Shown: positions 8,571 to 17,247, counted from the stretch's first letter. The stretch is DNA of 32,278 nucleotides from Myxacorys chilensis ATA2-1-KO14 (GCA_019359275.1 JAHHHP010000066.1:1-32278); one strand, 5' to 3'. Notes: generated from the letters alone by a model not told the origin. Made by a program: numbers and translations.

Positions 8571-10043
8571 TCAAACACGTAAATTTACCGTCGTGACCTC
8601 TCCATTACTAATCACAACGCTCTCCACCAATTTGCCATAGAAAATCTCCCGTTCAATTTTGGCTAAGGTATACCAAAAGTTGATTTTGCGAGCCTGAGGA
8701 TGACGAATAATTTGTTGGGCAACTTCTTGCGGTCGATTCATCTCAGTTTCTAATTCTCTCTGCAAATCTTTCTTGAGCTTTGTTAAATCTCGGTCGTAGG
8801 CTGCCCATTCGAGTTTTTCTATATCCGCGATCTTCTGCTTAATTTCAGTTATTCGACTGGACTCAGGGATCTCTGGTAGTGCATCCTGATGCTCAAAATG
8901 AATCTCATTCGCCCTTTTAGCAATCTGATAAATGATCGCTTCTTCTATATATTCAATCTTGGTCAGCTTACGATTATTACAGTAAGTTCTTGCATGTCCG
9001 CAGCCATAGTAGCGGTGTTTTTTATTACTGGTCCCATTACTGGTCAAATTACACTTTCCATTACATTCCTGACAGACTATTTTTCCTGTTAAGTAAAAAG
9101 CTCTGTCGGGTTGCCCGATCTTGCCATGAGAAGAGCTGATGATTTCCTCAATTTCCTTGGACTCTTCCTCGAGCATCAAAACTTGGTCCGGATGCGTATT
9201 GGAAGTAATTTTCCACTCACTAATATCTGGGTAAGCTCCCTTCCTAGGATACTTTTGATAGCAGGTATGTCCTTGCAAAACGGGATTACGTAACCATCGT
9301 TTTAGACCAGAAACCGAACCAGGCAACACCAAACCTGGAATAGGTTTACGCTCCTTCTTCACTGATGGTCCAAATCGGGCATGTACTCGCTCTAGTACTC
9401 TTGCCGCCTTTCTCAGCTCGAGAAAACCCTCGATCATTTCCCGAGCAATTTGTGCCTTGCTCCAACACAGCAACTGAGGGGAACTATCGGGTTCATTCTC
9501 CAGCTCTGCATAGTGAAGTGGTCTCTCTTCTAACGGGCAAACACAGGGATCAGTATCCAAGGCATACACACCATTGATGTTTTTATAACCAAATGGGACG
9601 ACCTGCCAGGCAATGTTCTTGCTTCGTCGATTTGCGTGCGCACGTTGGACACGCTCAATGATCATTTTTCTTTCAAAAACACTGTAAAGAATTTGAAAAT
9701 CTGCACTTAGCTCCCCCATCGCTGTATCCAAATCCACAAATCCTTGGTTTATCAAAAAAAGTTTCACTCCATATTCCCGTAGTACCGCTTTCAGCATTTC
9801 TGCAACCTGCTGGTTCCGACACAAGCGATCCCAAGCAGATGCCACGAGTGTATCAACCTTACCTTGCTTGATTAACTCAATAACTTTCTCGAAGTTTTCT
9901 TTATCTAGGCTGTTACCTGATTCGATATCCCAAAAGACTTGATCGACTCCATGACGCTCGAGATCCTCGATCTGTCGCGCTAGAGATTGGGAACAAAATT
10001 GCTCAACCGTTGAGACACGACCATATCCAAGTTTTAGTTTCAT
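8571..10043 (-). CDS. Large serine site-specific recombinase, XisF-like
   Basis: The ATG at 10043 gives 490 residues; a TTG at 10058 would add five. The N-terminal resolvase domain begins GYGRVSTVEQ with catalytic Ser11, and has SAWDRLCRNQQ and the long helix following FERKMIIERVQRAHANRR. A middle recombinase domain (about 150-320) is followed by a zinc ribbon (GKIVCQECNGKC ... RYYGCGHARTYCNNR) and a helical, coiled-coil-like region at about 365-450. This order matches large serine recombinases, and the cyanobacterial member I think closest is XisF, which excises the fdxN element. It should catalyse double-strand exchange between two att sites. Its target here is unknown. A 13-bp perfect inverted repeat lies just upstream. 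The downstream HTH gene is likely coupled. Confidence 0.82.
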   Translation of the reverse strand: MKLKLGYGRVSTVEQFCSQSLARQIEDLERHGVDQVFWDIESGNSLDKENFEKVIELIKQGKVDTLVASAWDRLCRNQQVAEMLKAVLREYGVKLFLINQGFVDLDTAMGELSADFQILYSVFERKMIIERVQRAHANRRSKNIAWQVVPFGYKNINGVYALDTDPCVCPLEERPLHYAELENEPDSSPQLLCWSKAQIAREMIEGFLELRKAARVLERVHARFGPSVKKERKPIPGLVLPGSVSGLKRWLRNPVLQGHTCYQKYPRKGAYPDISEWKITSNTHPDQVLMLEEESKEIEEIISSSHGKIGQPDRAFYLTGKIVCQECNGKCNLTSNGTSNKKHRYYGCGHARTYCNNRKLTKIEYIEEAIIYQIAKRANEIHFEHQDALPEIPESSRITEIKQKIADIEKLEWAAYDRDLTKLKKDLQRELETEMNRPQEVAQQIIRHPQARKINFWYTLAKIEREIFYGKLVESVVISNGEVTTVNLRV

Positions 10044-10595
10044 GGGTAAGTGGTTCAAAAGAACTACTCTATAGTATCAGTCAATTTGCGGGGATGCCAT
10101 TGTAATCGCATCCCCGCAAATCTAAGACATAACGCTTTACCTACCGTAGACACGATGTCATAGGAACTCAGTGCTGCAATTGCAACCTTTAATACACGTC
10201 AGGTTCTGATATCGCTCATGGTTCTCCCTCAACCCCTTCCGTCTCAAAACCAATTCAGTTGTGAAGTGCTGAAGCAAATTGCGGGGCTCATTGCAGTGAA
10301 TCTAAAGCTTGAGCTTGATACGAATTCACAAAACTATGAGCCTATTCCCTAATAGTAATTGTTCAACGTCAAGGTTTTATGCAATTGCGCTTAAAGAGTG
10401 AAAGCAAAATTTCATTCCAAGCTAAAATTTTAGGAAATCAACGCAGATCTTCAACACATCAACTGCCCATTAAAATACTTCGACTCGCACGACTTTTTTC
10501 AATTGATTTTTATCAAGCCAGATTTTCCACTGGTAAGAGCATATTGTGGAAATAACTATTTTCAATCAAGTTTCTTTTCGAGTTTCCTCACTCAC
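10044..10595. other. Intergenic region between rep and the serine recombinase
   Basis: It contains the 13-bp inverted repeat at 10085-10120. A related half-site, AATTGCGGGG, lies at about 10268-10277. A weak minus-strand TACTAT -10-like box lies about 20 bases before the recombinase start. No gene seen. Confidence 0.5.
10085..10120. promoter_or_regulatory. Perfect 13-bp inverted repeat upstream of the serine recombinase
   Basis: TTTGCGGGGATGC (10085-10097) and GCATCCCCGCAAA (10108-10120) are exact inverse copies around a 10-base spacer. The position, 42 bases before the recombinase ATG, suits an operator or a recombinase binding site. There is no T-run, so a terminator for rep is less likely. 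Confidence 0.55.
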
Positions 10596-12140
10596 CTATG
10601 GAGTTTTCTCATGGGGTTTCTCTAGAAAGTCTGCATCCAATTGATATCCTTGCCCATCTAACCTTCTAAGCTCAAACACTCTAGCAGAAGCAGAAGAGAC
10701 TTCAGGAACAGAGGAGTCAGCCGGAAAATCATAGACTAATTCTGCCTTACACTTCATATTTTCCTCTAAGGTGTGTAACTCCCCTTCCGGCGCTGTTTCT
10801 CGCGGTTTTGCCCGGTCAGGAGATTTTGTGGCTGCATCGCTGGGATCGCTTGCCACTTCTGCTGTTACACACGCTGTCTCTTCGACCGGGGTAAAGTGCT
10901 CTGGATGCCATAGTTCGCGGTAGCGGTACAGCGTCTGTACGCTCGTGTGGGCTTCTCGTACGAGTAGCCGCACTCGGCTGCTGGCATCGGCGGGGAATTG
11001 TCCAGTGCTCTGGAGGCGCTCGACGCCCTCTCGAATCCGTTGTTTCGCTTCTTCGGCTCGCAGTTGGTTTTTGTTGATGGGGATCACGTTGCTGGTTTCG
11101 CCTCCGTTGGATGTGGAATGCTTAGGGCTGCGCTGCGGTTCGCTCCCTAATGCCCACCAGTATTTCTCGGCGGCTCTCGCCCAGAGTATCGATCTTTGGG
11201 TGATTTCGTGCTGGTGGCGGCAGTAGGTTTCGTAGCCAGGGGCGTTAATCGCGGTGGTTTGGACAAATTCGGCTAGGGCTTCGCTCTGCAATCTCTCGAA
11301 GACGACGCCGTAGCAGGCGATCGTCTTTAGGAGGTGGTTGGTTTGTCCAGAACCGGTCCAGCCTTCGTTGATTTCGGTTTGTAGATCGGCTCGCCAGGCT
11401 TCTACGGCGGCGATGCGCTGCCGTTTGCGTTTGCTGCCGTTACGACGGGCGACGGCGATCGCTGCGTGCAAGGTTTCGAGGTCTTGACCCGCAGCGGCGT
11501 TGTCCCAGTGGCGGAAGAATTGTCCTAGACTGGTGCCGATGGGGTTACTGTCGAGGTCGAGTAGACAGGAGCCGCTGTCGGGTTGTAAGGGGAGGCGATG
11601 GGCGTTGTACTCGATGTGGGTGCCGGGTATGGCATAGGCTTTCGTGTTGGGGAAGGTCTCGATTTGTCCGGCGGCGAGCGTTATGCCTTGGGCTTCTAGG
11701 CACTGTTTGATCGCTTGTGCAAGTCCGAAGGTGGGGACGGCGTAAGGTAGGGGCAGATAGAGATGTAAGCCGCCGGAATGGCTTGATCTCAGGAGGACAT
11801 AACGGACGATGCCGATGGTTTCTAAGGCGGCTAGGATCAGCGGCAGCCCGGTGGGATTGCTGGCGGGATGGTAGAGGCTCGTGCGGTCGAGGTCGACCAG
11901 GGCATAGCTCGTGGTGGAGCCAAAGCGCACCCCGACTAGAGTGTTCGGATCGTTCCAGCCCTGCCAGAGCACGCGGGGACGGAGGGGGTATTTGGTGTTA
12001 GTTTTCCAATCGGGCTCGGCAGCATTCTCGCCCGAGATGCTGTGCCAGCGGTAGGGGAAGGTTTCACAAAGCCGTTGTCCGAGGGGGTTTGACGGCAGTA
12101 AGGGAGAGCGCTGCGCGTCGGCAGCAGGGAGAGCAGTCAT
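10596..12140 (-). CDS. Plasmid replication protein with archaeo-eukaryotic primase (AEP) motifs
   Basis: The ATG at 12140 gives 514 residues; a TTG at 12173 would add eleven. The sequence YALVDLD (D83, D85) followed about 40 residues later by SSHSGGLHLYLPL (H126) is the hDhD and S-G-G-x-H-L-Y pair of the AEP primase / prim-pol superfamily. A third motif may be QIETFPN. The middle and C-terminal parts are helical, with KTIACYG and an HTH-like stretch SSRVRLLVREAHTSVQTLYRYRELW. No helicase Walker motif is present, so it is shorter than CyRepA-type primase-helicases. As the only plausible initiator on the molecule, beside hairpin-rich non-coding DNA, it is inferred to start plasmid replication. 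Confidence 0.62.
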   Translation of the reverse strand: MTALPAADAQRSPLLPSNPLGQRLCETFPYRWHSISGENAAEPDWKTNTKYPLRPRVLWQGWNDPNTLVGVRFGSTTSYALVDLDRTSLYHPASNPTGLPLILAALETIGIVRYVLLRSSHSGGLHLYLPLPYAVPTFGLAQAIKQCLEAQGITLAAGQIETFPNTKAYAIPGTHIEYNAHRLPLQPDSGSCLLDLDSNPIGTSLGQFFRHWDNAAAGQDLETLHAAIAVARRNGSKRKRQRIAAVEAWRADLQTEINEGWTGSGQTNHLLKTIACYGVVFERLQSEALAEFVQTTAINAPGYETYCRHQHEITQRSILWARAAEKYWWALGSEPQRSPKHSTSNGGETSNVIPINKNQLRAEEAKQRIREGVERLQSTGQFPADASSRVRLLVREAHTSVQTLYRYRELWHPEHFTPVEETACVTAEVASDPSDAATKSPDRAKPRETAPEGELHTLEENMKCKAELVYDFPADSSVPEVSSASARVFELRRLDGQGYQLDADFLEKPHEKTP

Positions 12141-12498
12141 ATTTTTGGGAAACCATAGCGCTATTTCCCGCAAAGACTGCTAAGATTAGAGTGCAATTGA
12201 CTAATCGCGCAGTCTTTCGGGCTGTTCAATTTTTGAGAAAACCTTCGCGGATTCCAGCCGTCGAGGGTTTTCGCGTTTTTGAGGTGACCGAACGAGAAGT
12301 TCGGTCGGATCAGATTGTACGCTGAAATGCAGAATTTAGCTTCATCAGAACGTAATTCTTTGCCGCTATTCAGGAAAGAATGCGGATGTGGGAGAAGCGT
12401 AACCGTACGGGATTTTGGGAAACTGTAACATTACACTCCACAGGGGCAGCACGATCTCGACCTTATTCTCTGAATCAGCGATCGCAGTGAAGAAACCC
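12141..12498. other. Region upstream of rep, possible origin
   Basis: No gene seen. It holds the inverted repeat at 12286-12306 and a HIP1 octamer near 12480. Its position directly upstream of the primase-like gene makes it a candidate for the replication origin, but I see no tandem iterons. Confidence 0.4.
12286..12306. repeat. 8-bp perfect inverted repeat upstream of rep
   Basis: GACCGAAC (12286-12293) and GTTCGGTC (12299-12306) separated by GAGAA. It may be an operator or part of an origin structure. Confidence 0.5.
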
Positions 12499-13101
12499 TT
12501 ACTGCTTTTCCAAGATGCAGAAGAGGGCTTTGGGAAGGGGATCAAGGGTGCCCTGATAGACCGTCTGCTCAACCGAACGCAGATGAAATCGCTCGCTAAA
12601 GATCTGCTGAATCTCCTCTGGGGTAAACCGGTAGGGACCTGCTTCTCGGGTTTCTTGGTCGCTGAAGCATTTCAATAAGAGGTAGCGCTTTGGCTTTAAC
12701 AAATTTGCGACGGTTTGCACGTAAACGCCTCTGCTCTCCGGGGACAGCACATGGAAGCATCCTCGGTCGAGAATCAAGTCGAATGATTGGTCTAGGTGAC
12801 TGTTGAGGATGTCATCCTGCCGAAAGGAAATGGCTACTCCCTGCTCGCTTGCTTTGGCGGCTGCCCCACGAATGGCGGTTTCTGACAAGTCAGTCGCTGT
12901 CACCTGGAAGCCTCGTTCGGCGAGCGCGAGCGCCTGGGTTCCCGGTCCGGTTCCCAAATCCAGCACCAAACCCGTGCTCAAGCCAAGGGTGAGGAGGGCG
13001 TTCTCGACATCGGTATCTAAAGTGGGATTGAACCAGGGCATGGTTTCAACCGGTTTGTCCTGATACAGCGCTTCCCAGTTCGGAAATTCTCGTGCAGTCA
13101 T
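12499..13101 (-). CDS. Class I SAM-dependent methyltransferase
   Basis: A 200-residue Rossmann-type methyltransferase with motif I VLDLGTGPGTQ (46-56), acidic motif II VTATDLSE, a DILNSH motif III and FDLILDRGCFHVL motif IV. The start has an AAGGGGA ribosome site upstream. The pattern MPWFNP near the N-terminus and the compact size resemble thiopurine / TehB-like small-molecule methylases. The substrate cannot be read from sequence. It lies left of the last clear attC (13622-13709) and no attC is visible downstream of it. It is therefore either an old cassette that lost its attC or part of the plasmid backbone. Confidence 0.85.
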   Translation of the reverse strand: MTAREFPNWEALYQDKPVETMPWFNPTLDTDVENALLTLGLSTGLVLDLGTGPGTQALALAERGFQVTATDLSETAIRGAAAKASEQGVAISFRQDDILNSHLDQSFDLILDRGCFHVLSPESRGVYVQTVANLLKPKRYLLLKCFSDQETREAGPYRFTPEEIQQIFSERFHLRSVEQTVYQGTLDPLPKALFCILEKQ

Positions 13102-13621
13102 TATCAGTCCCCTTCTCGACGTGGATGGGCTTTCTCCTCATGGTAGGACGCCGGTCATGCTTTCTGATCCATTCCCTTTTGACGCTTGAGAGAACCCAGC
13201 TCTGATTCTTGGCGCAAGCGATGTGTTATCCAAGACCTTGCCCCGTACGGAAAGAGAAGCAACGGGCTAACCTGCCCTGGGCTGCAACAAGTGCAGCCCT
13301 CACGCTCTGGCTTGTAAGCAGGGTTCTTAACTGGGACTTCTGCTCGTGGGTGCAATTAACCAAAACTTGAAAAATAGAACAAGATGCTGGATTGCCCTCA
13401 CTAAAATTTAGCTTTGTTCTTTCTCAATAGCAGGTAAAGACTGAAGAATAGATGTGGCTTTGCCTATGTAGGAGAGGAAATTAATTTATCCTCAAAGCTC
13501 ATGCAAGAGTGCTATGGGTGAAAATTTGATTACGAGACGAATTTTGAGAAGCTGAAAGGCTGACGCTCTTGTAGCGGTACGCTCATCCGTTTCGTTTTTC
13601 AAAATTGGAGGTTTAAGATAG
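13102..13621. other. Gene-poor stretch at the distal end of the cassette array
   Basis: No convincing gene. There is a hairpin at 13279-13299 (GGGCTGCA / TGCAGCCC, 5-base loop). The stretch may be debris of decayed cassettes at the old end of the array. Confidence 0.4.
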
Positions 13622-13709
13622 GGATAACGGTCGCGCTCACCGGACGCAGATATCCTTTGCAACTCAACCAGCCATTTTGGTACGTTCCGGTTCAGCGCGG
13701 TTGTTAGGC
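13622..13709 (-). repeat. attC recombination site A
   Basis: The left end is GGATAAC (one mismatch to RYYYAAC) and the right end is GTTAGGC (a perfect GTTRRRY), 88 bases overall. The inner arms CGCGCTCACCGGA and TCCGGTTCAGCGCG pair imperfectly. It lies 3 bases downstream of the stop of the 13713-14381 gene, as expected for that cassette. Confidence 0.8.
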
Positions 13710-13712
13710 ATT

Positions 13713-14381
13713 TTAGTATGTACCTTTACGGCGTTCTCCAAATCTTGGTTCAGCACGAGGAGCCTCAATAAAACCGGGTGTGACAAGAGCATTTCCAGTT
13801 GCAAACATATAAGTTCTGAGAATGTCTGCTTGCACTTCTAATAACCACGCATTAGACAATAAACCAAAATCGACAGCCTTAAGTCCAATATCGTTCAGTA
13901 GTTCGATAACAATTTGTTTGGCACTATCATCATCTCCAGCGATAAAAGCTTGTATACCTGCATTTCTGAGAGCTGCCGCATCGCAGTTGAAAACTTCCAT
14001 TGCCTGGTTATTCAATGCCTTTACAACTTTGGCAGAGGGAATATCTTTTTGAGTTGCTTCTGCTAAAGAATCGAGAAATTCTTCAGGCTTGTACTCACGA
14101 GGAAAATCCCGATTATTCAAATCTATGATGACTTTGCCTACCAACATTGAGGTTGATTCCAGGAAACTTGAAGGCACAGCACGTATAGAGCTGACAATGA
14201 CCTCACAAGATTCAGCAACCTCGTCATTCGTTCCACCAGTCGCACCTGTACCAATTTCCTCTGCCACTCCACGAGACTTTGCCACATCGCGTGAACCGAA
14301 GATTATTTGATGCCCTGCCACTGACCAAGCACCTCCGAGCACTCGCGCCATGTTACCACTGCCCCAAAAGCCTATCTTCAT
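13713..14381 (-). CDS. F420H2:NADP oxidoreductase-like NAD(P)-binding protein (cassette gene)
   Basis: The ATG at 14381 has an AGGA site 8 bases upstream and gives 222 residues. The N-terminus IGFWGSGNMARVLGGAWSVAGH is a Rossmann dinucleotide fold, with FGSRD at the end of the second strand favouring NADP. IIDLNNR and VVKALNNQAMEVF follow, as in the F420-dependent NADP reductase / NADP_Rossmann_F420 family. Members reduce or oxidise small cofactors or substrates; the substrate here is unknown and cyanobacterial use of F420 should not be assumed from homology. It is a single-gene cassette bounded by attC A downstream and attC B upstream. Confidence 0.83.
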   Translation of the reverse strand: MKIGFWGSGNMARVLGGAWSVAGHQIIFGSRDVAKSRGVAEEIGTGATGGTNDEVAESCEVIVSSIRAVPSSFLESTSMLVGKVIIDLNNRDFPREYKPEEFLDSLAEATQKDIPSAKVVKALNNQAMEVFNCDAAALRNAGIQAFIAGDDDSAKQIVIELLNDIGLKAVDFGLLSNAWLLEVQADILRTYMFATGNALVTPGFIEAPRAEPRFGERRKGTY

Positions 14382-14434
14382 ACTCAAGTCCTAACTCATC
14401 TAGCTTTAGGTTAATCAATAACTAACTATAGGAT

Positions 14435-14522
14435 GCCTAACGACCCCGTTCACCCGCCGCTAGAACTTTTCCGACTTCACCAACCAACTTGATACGGTCG
14501 GTGTGCAACGGGATTGTTAGGC
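14435..14522 (-). repeat. attC recombination site B
   Basis: GCCTAAC at the left end and GTTAGGC at the right end are perfect core sites, 88 bases apart end to end. The inner arms CCCGTTCACCCG and CGGTGTGCAACGGG pair imperfectly with an unpaired base, as in attC. It closes the cassette that holds the Nif11-like gene. Confidence 0.85.
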
Positions 14523-14893
14523 TGTCTCCGTTTCGCTTGCACTTCATCCCTTGCTGTCTTTCCATAGAACGCTACATGAGAGTAGTTAGGACTAGGCGTA
14601 CTAAAAGTAGCGAAACTTAACTCTTAAAAGCCGACTGCGCGATGTGTTAGTTGTACCGCCTCAACAAAGGGTTTTGCAATTGGGAGTTCCACTCATTGCC
14701 TATATCTTAAAAGAATAGTAAAACTTTCTTGAAGCCTGTAATAGTTTCCCTGCTTAACATAAGCAGCTAACGAGAATACAGCCCTTTTCAGTCTGATGAG
14801 GGATAGTAAAAGCCCTGAAGCATTTGCTATATGTTGATCTAAGGTCTTGATTCGCACCTCACCAGAGTGGGAAACGCTGTAGGAATTTCAAAT
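14523..14893. other. Non-coding part of the Nif11-like cassette
   Basis: About 370 bases with no gene on either strand that I can support. It may hold the promoter of the plus-strand Nif11-like gene. A GTTAGTT near 14647 recalls an attC end, but I found no partner arm. Confidence 0.4.
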
Positions 14894-15109
14894 ATGGCTT
14901 TAGATCAACTCGAGGCGTTTTTAAAGAAAATGCAGTTTGAACCTGCACTTAAGAACGAGGTGCTCAAGGCACCAACTGCAGATGATGTTGCGCGAATAGC
15001 ACTAAAACTTGGTTTTGAATTTTCAGGTGATGAATTACTGAGAATGTCAGGAAAGAAATTTGGCGGAGTTACTGTTATAAAAACCGATCTTCCTGGGGAG
15101 TATAATTAA
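14894..15109 (+). CDS. Nif11-like leader-peptide-domain protein (cassette gene, reverse orientation)
   Basis: The ATG at 14894, with AGGA 8 bases upstream, gives 71 residues. The pattern LDQLEAFLKKMQFEPALKNE, then APTADDVARIALKLGFEFSGDELL matches the Nif11 domain (an L-x-x-F-L-x-K helix, then a D-x-x-x-x-A-x-x-x-G-F-x-F motif). Nif11 proteins are common in cyanobacteria, either as standalone proteins or as leaders of modified peptides. There is no Gly-Gly cleavage motif followed by a Cys/Ser/Thr-rich core, so it is probably not a precursor of a modified peptide. It is transcribed against the direction of the other cassettes and so needs its own promoter. Confidence 0.75.
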   Translation: MALDQLEAFLKKMQFEPALKNEVLKAPTADDVARIALKLGFEFSGDELLRMSGKKFGGVTVIKTDLPGEYN

Positions 15110-15230
15110 ATGCTTTTTGAATGTCTGCTTGTACAAGCACAGGAAGAATAAACACCATATTTGCTTCAAATTAAGAGTACCTTTACCCGAATTAAACGCC
15201 CTCTTGAGCAGCTCTCATAATTCTTCATAG

Positions 15231-15334
15231 GCATAACGGCCAAGCTCACCCGCCGCTGGAAGCGCAGAGAGCGAAGGGAGGAACGACCGTAGCGAACGAA
15301 GCTGTAAGCGGTCGGGTGCAGCGCCTTGTTCGGC
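15231..15334 (-). repeat. attC recombination site C
   Basis: The left end is a perfect GCATAAC and the right end GTTCGGC (one mismatch to GTTRRRY), 104 bases, the longest of the set. It lies 14 bases downstream of the stop of the 15349-16122 methyltransferase. Confidence 0.75.
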
Positions 15335-15348
15335 GGCTGTTATGTCGG

Positions 15349-16122
15349 TCATGCTGTCGCTATGGTGAATAAGTAGTCACTCGTTTGTTTGTGGTGCTCT
15401 AGGATTTCCTCTATATAACCTGATTCTACATCGGCAGCTAACTGCTCACAACCCGCTTCCACTTCCGCAGCATCAGCAAACAAAGCAAAAGTTGAGATAC
15501 CCGCACGAACCTGAGCATCAAGATACAACTCAGGCCGATGTTTGCCACTGTAGAGAAAGAAGTCTTGTAAGTCCTCTGCAACTTGATATGGTTCAGTCTC
15601 GACGCGAGCAAAGCCAGCATCGTGTAACGCCTCTGAAACGACTTCTAAACTCGGCATCTGCTCTGCTGCCTTGCGGATGGCTTCTGGAAAATATCTGGCT
15701 AACCAGTAACCCTGAATCTGTTCCGGCGTTGCCGTGAGCAAAACAAAGGGGCCGCTCTTGAGAACACGATGAACTTCGTGGAAAGTAGGAAGCAACGCAT
15801 CAAAGTGATGAATTGCCAAGGTGCAGACTACACCATTAAAAATTGCGTCACCATAGGGCAGTGAAGTTGCCCCTGCCACTTCCCACTGCACAAATTTGCC
15901 TTTAGCACGAGCCGCCGCAATCATGTGCGGCGACTGGTCAACGGCGTGCCACGAACCACCACGTTGAGCCAAGGCAAGCGTGTAATTTCCAGTTCCGCAA
16001 GCTACATCCAAGTAATATCTCTCTGGCTGAATGTGAAGATGATGAGCCAAACGGTTGGCAATGTATGGGTCAGCCTGACGAGTTGTGTCGTATTTCTGTC
16101 CAATATGGTCGTAAAGTGCCAT
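15349..16122 (-). CDS. Class I SAM-dependent methyltransferase (cassette gene)
   Basis: The frame is open to 16272, but that extension runs through attC D. The ATG at 16122 (MALYDHIGQKYDTTRQADP) is the sensible start and gives 257 residues. Motif I is YYLDVACGTGNYTLAL (37-52), then SPHMIAAARAK, ATSLPYGDAIFNGVVC and VHRVLKSGPFVLL. This is the UbiE/Methyltransf_11 layout, usually acting on small molecules. It is a single-gene cassette between attC C and attC D. The substrate is unknown. Confidence 0.87.
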   Translation of the reverse strand: MALYDHIGQKYDTTRQADPYIANRLAHHLHIQPERYYLDVACGTGNYTLALAQRGGSWHAVDQSPHMIAAARAKGKFVQWEVAGATSLPYGDAIFNGVVCTLAIHHFDALLPTFHEVHRVLKSGPFVLLTATPEQIQGYWLARYFPEAIRKAAEQMPSLEVVSEALHDAGFARVETEPYQVAEDLQDFFLYSGKHRPELYLDAQVRAGISTFALFADAAEVEAGCEQLAADVESGYIEEILEHHKQTSDYLFTIATA

Positions 16123-16162
16123 CTTCTGTAGTTTTGCACATCCGGCCAAGCCGCGCGCAGCC

Positions 16163-16249
16163 GCCGAACGGTTCTGGTCAGCGGTTGCCAATCGCGCTGC
16201 AACTTCTTCAAGTTGTGTATGTCGATCCGCTGCACCAGGGTTGTTGGGC
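16163..16249 (-). repeat. attC recombination site D
   Basis: Left GCCGAAC, right GTTGGGC, 87 bases. The arms CTGGTCAGCGG and CCGCTGCACCAG pair with one extra C, the hallmark extrahelical base. It is nearly the same as attC I (22036-22121) in both arms but not in the loop. It closes the cassette of the DUF6602-like gene. Confidence 0.85.
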
Positions 16250-16340
16250 CTGCTCATTGCACGTAAAGCCACGTACCTCTTTCTTGAGCAATCCGATCAT
16301 ACTAATCCTGTTACGCGATGGGAGTCAGACGGGATGTGTC

Positions 16341-17162
16341 CTAGACTCCACTTGTAAGAGAAACACCATCTATTGCGAAGCTCTCAAGATAAGGACGCCC
16401 ATCGAGCCATCTGCCTTCAATAGCGCTTGCGGCTTGAGTAAGCAACATGAAGAGAACAAATAGATTCCCTTTAGACGTATGACACCATACCCATTGCCTG
16501 TTTGGATATTCTTTTCGATGTTGATCTGTAATATAGGAGATTGAAGACGTATCAGCTTGCAGGAACCCTCTATTTAATAGAAAAATGCCATCTAAGCTTG
16601 GCCAGTGTGTACGTTGGCAGTCATTATGATTGTCTGGTAGTAAAGGAAGATGGATTCCAAGTGCGTTGTGGGCCTCGGTGAGCCATTTTCCGATAGTCTC
16701 ATGGTTTGTAGGGCCATCATAAGCAACTAGATAACTTAGAATTCCAGGCTTTTCATGCCCAGTCTCGAAAGATGACAAAAAACTACGCTTCAGGTTTTTT
16801 ACAGAATGAGCAGCCCCCACAGACTGTTCAATAGAAGCGTAATCAAGTATTGATTTGACTTCTATCGTCGCAACGACAGACTCTGCTAAGAAAACATTTA
16901 TGCCTCCCCCTATAGTCAGGCGAGGATACTCTTTTCTATAAATTACGATATCTATTTGGCTTCTTCTTTCCCGTGGTTTTGAGTCTGCACCAACGATTTC
17001 CCCTGTTCCAATGCCTAGCCTTTCGCTCAAGTGGTCTTCCAAGAAATCCTTTATGAAAACCTCTCTCGGAGTGCCGCGATGCAAGTTATGTCCTGTATTA
17101 CTTGCAACTTCTGAAATGGCAAGGATAGTCTTCTCAACTGCGGCAAAATGGGCTTCTAACAA
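16341..17162 (-). CDS. DUF6602-like predicted PD-(D/E)xK nuclease (cassette gene)
   Basis: 273 residues, starting at a TTG with a strong GGAGGT ribosome site 6 bases upstream; no ATG lies nearby. HRGTPREVFIKDFLEDHL (28-45), GTGEIVG (52-58), QIDIVIY (D71) and VVATIEVKS (E101, K103) form a restriction-endonuclease-like D ... E-x-K core. The TPREVF and GTGEIV elements are typical of the DUF6602 family as I know it. It is predicted to be a metal-dependent nuclease. Activity, target and toxicity are unknown. Cassette-borne nucleases may act as small defence genes or stabilisation modules, but no antitoxin partner is visible. Confidence 0.72.
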   Translation of the reverse strand: MLEAHFAAVEKTILAISEVASNTGHNLHRGTPREVFIKDFLEDHLSERLGIGTGEIVGADSKPRERRSQIDIVIYRKEYPRLTIGGGINVFLAESVVATIEVKSILDYASIEQSVGAAHSVKNLKRSFLSSFETGHEKPGILSYLVAYDGPTNHETIGKWLTEAHNALGIHLPLLPDNHNDCQRTHWPSLDGIFLLNRGFLQADTSSISYITDQHRKEYPNRQWVWCHTSKGNLFVLFMLLTQAASAIEGRWLDGRPYLESFAIDGVSLTSGV

Positions 17163-17247
17163 AAAACACCTCCAGCGTATGAGGGAAACAACTGTTGTGA
17201 CATCGGTTTAGCCACAAGCTTAGAACCGTCAAAGCCCACGATAGGAG

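Noticed and set aside
10085..10120. 13-bp inverted repeat as the rep terminator
   Set aside because: It is about 475 bases past the rep stop and lacks a T-run; an operator or recombinase site fits better.
12499..13101. Methyltransferase as a ninth cassette of the main array
   Set aside because: No attC-like ends were found between its stop and the rep gene.
13155..13355. 66-residue minus-strand frame as a gene
   Set aside because: Low-complexity Arg/Pro/Cys-rich composition and no family likeness.
14523..14660. An extra attC ending at GTTAGTT near 14647
   Set aside because: No matching left core or paired inner arms could be found.
16123..16272. 50-residue N-terminal extension of the cassette methyltransferase
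   Set aside because: It is the translation of attC D; the ATG at 16122 begins the conserved domain.
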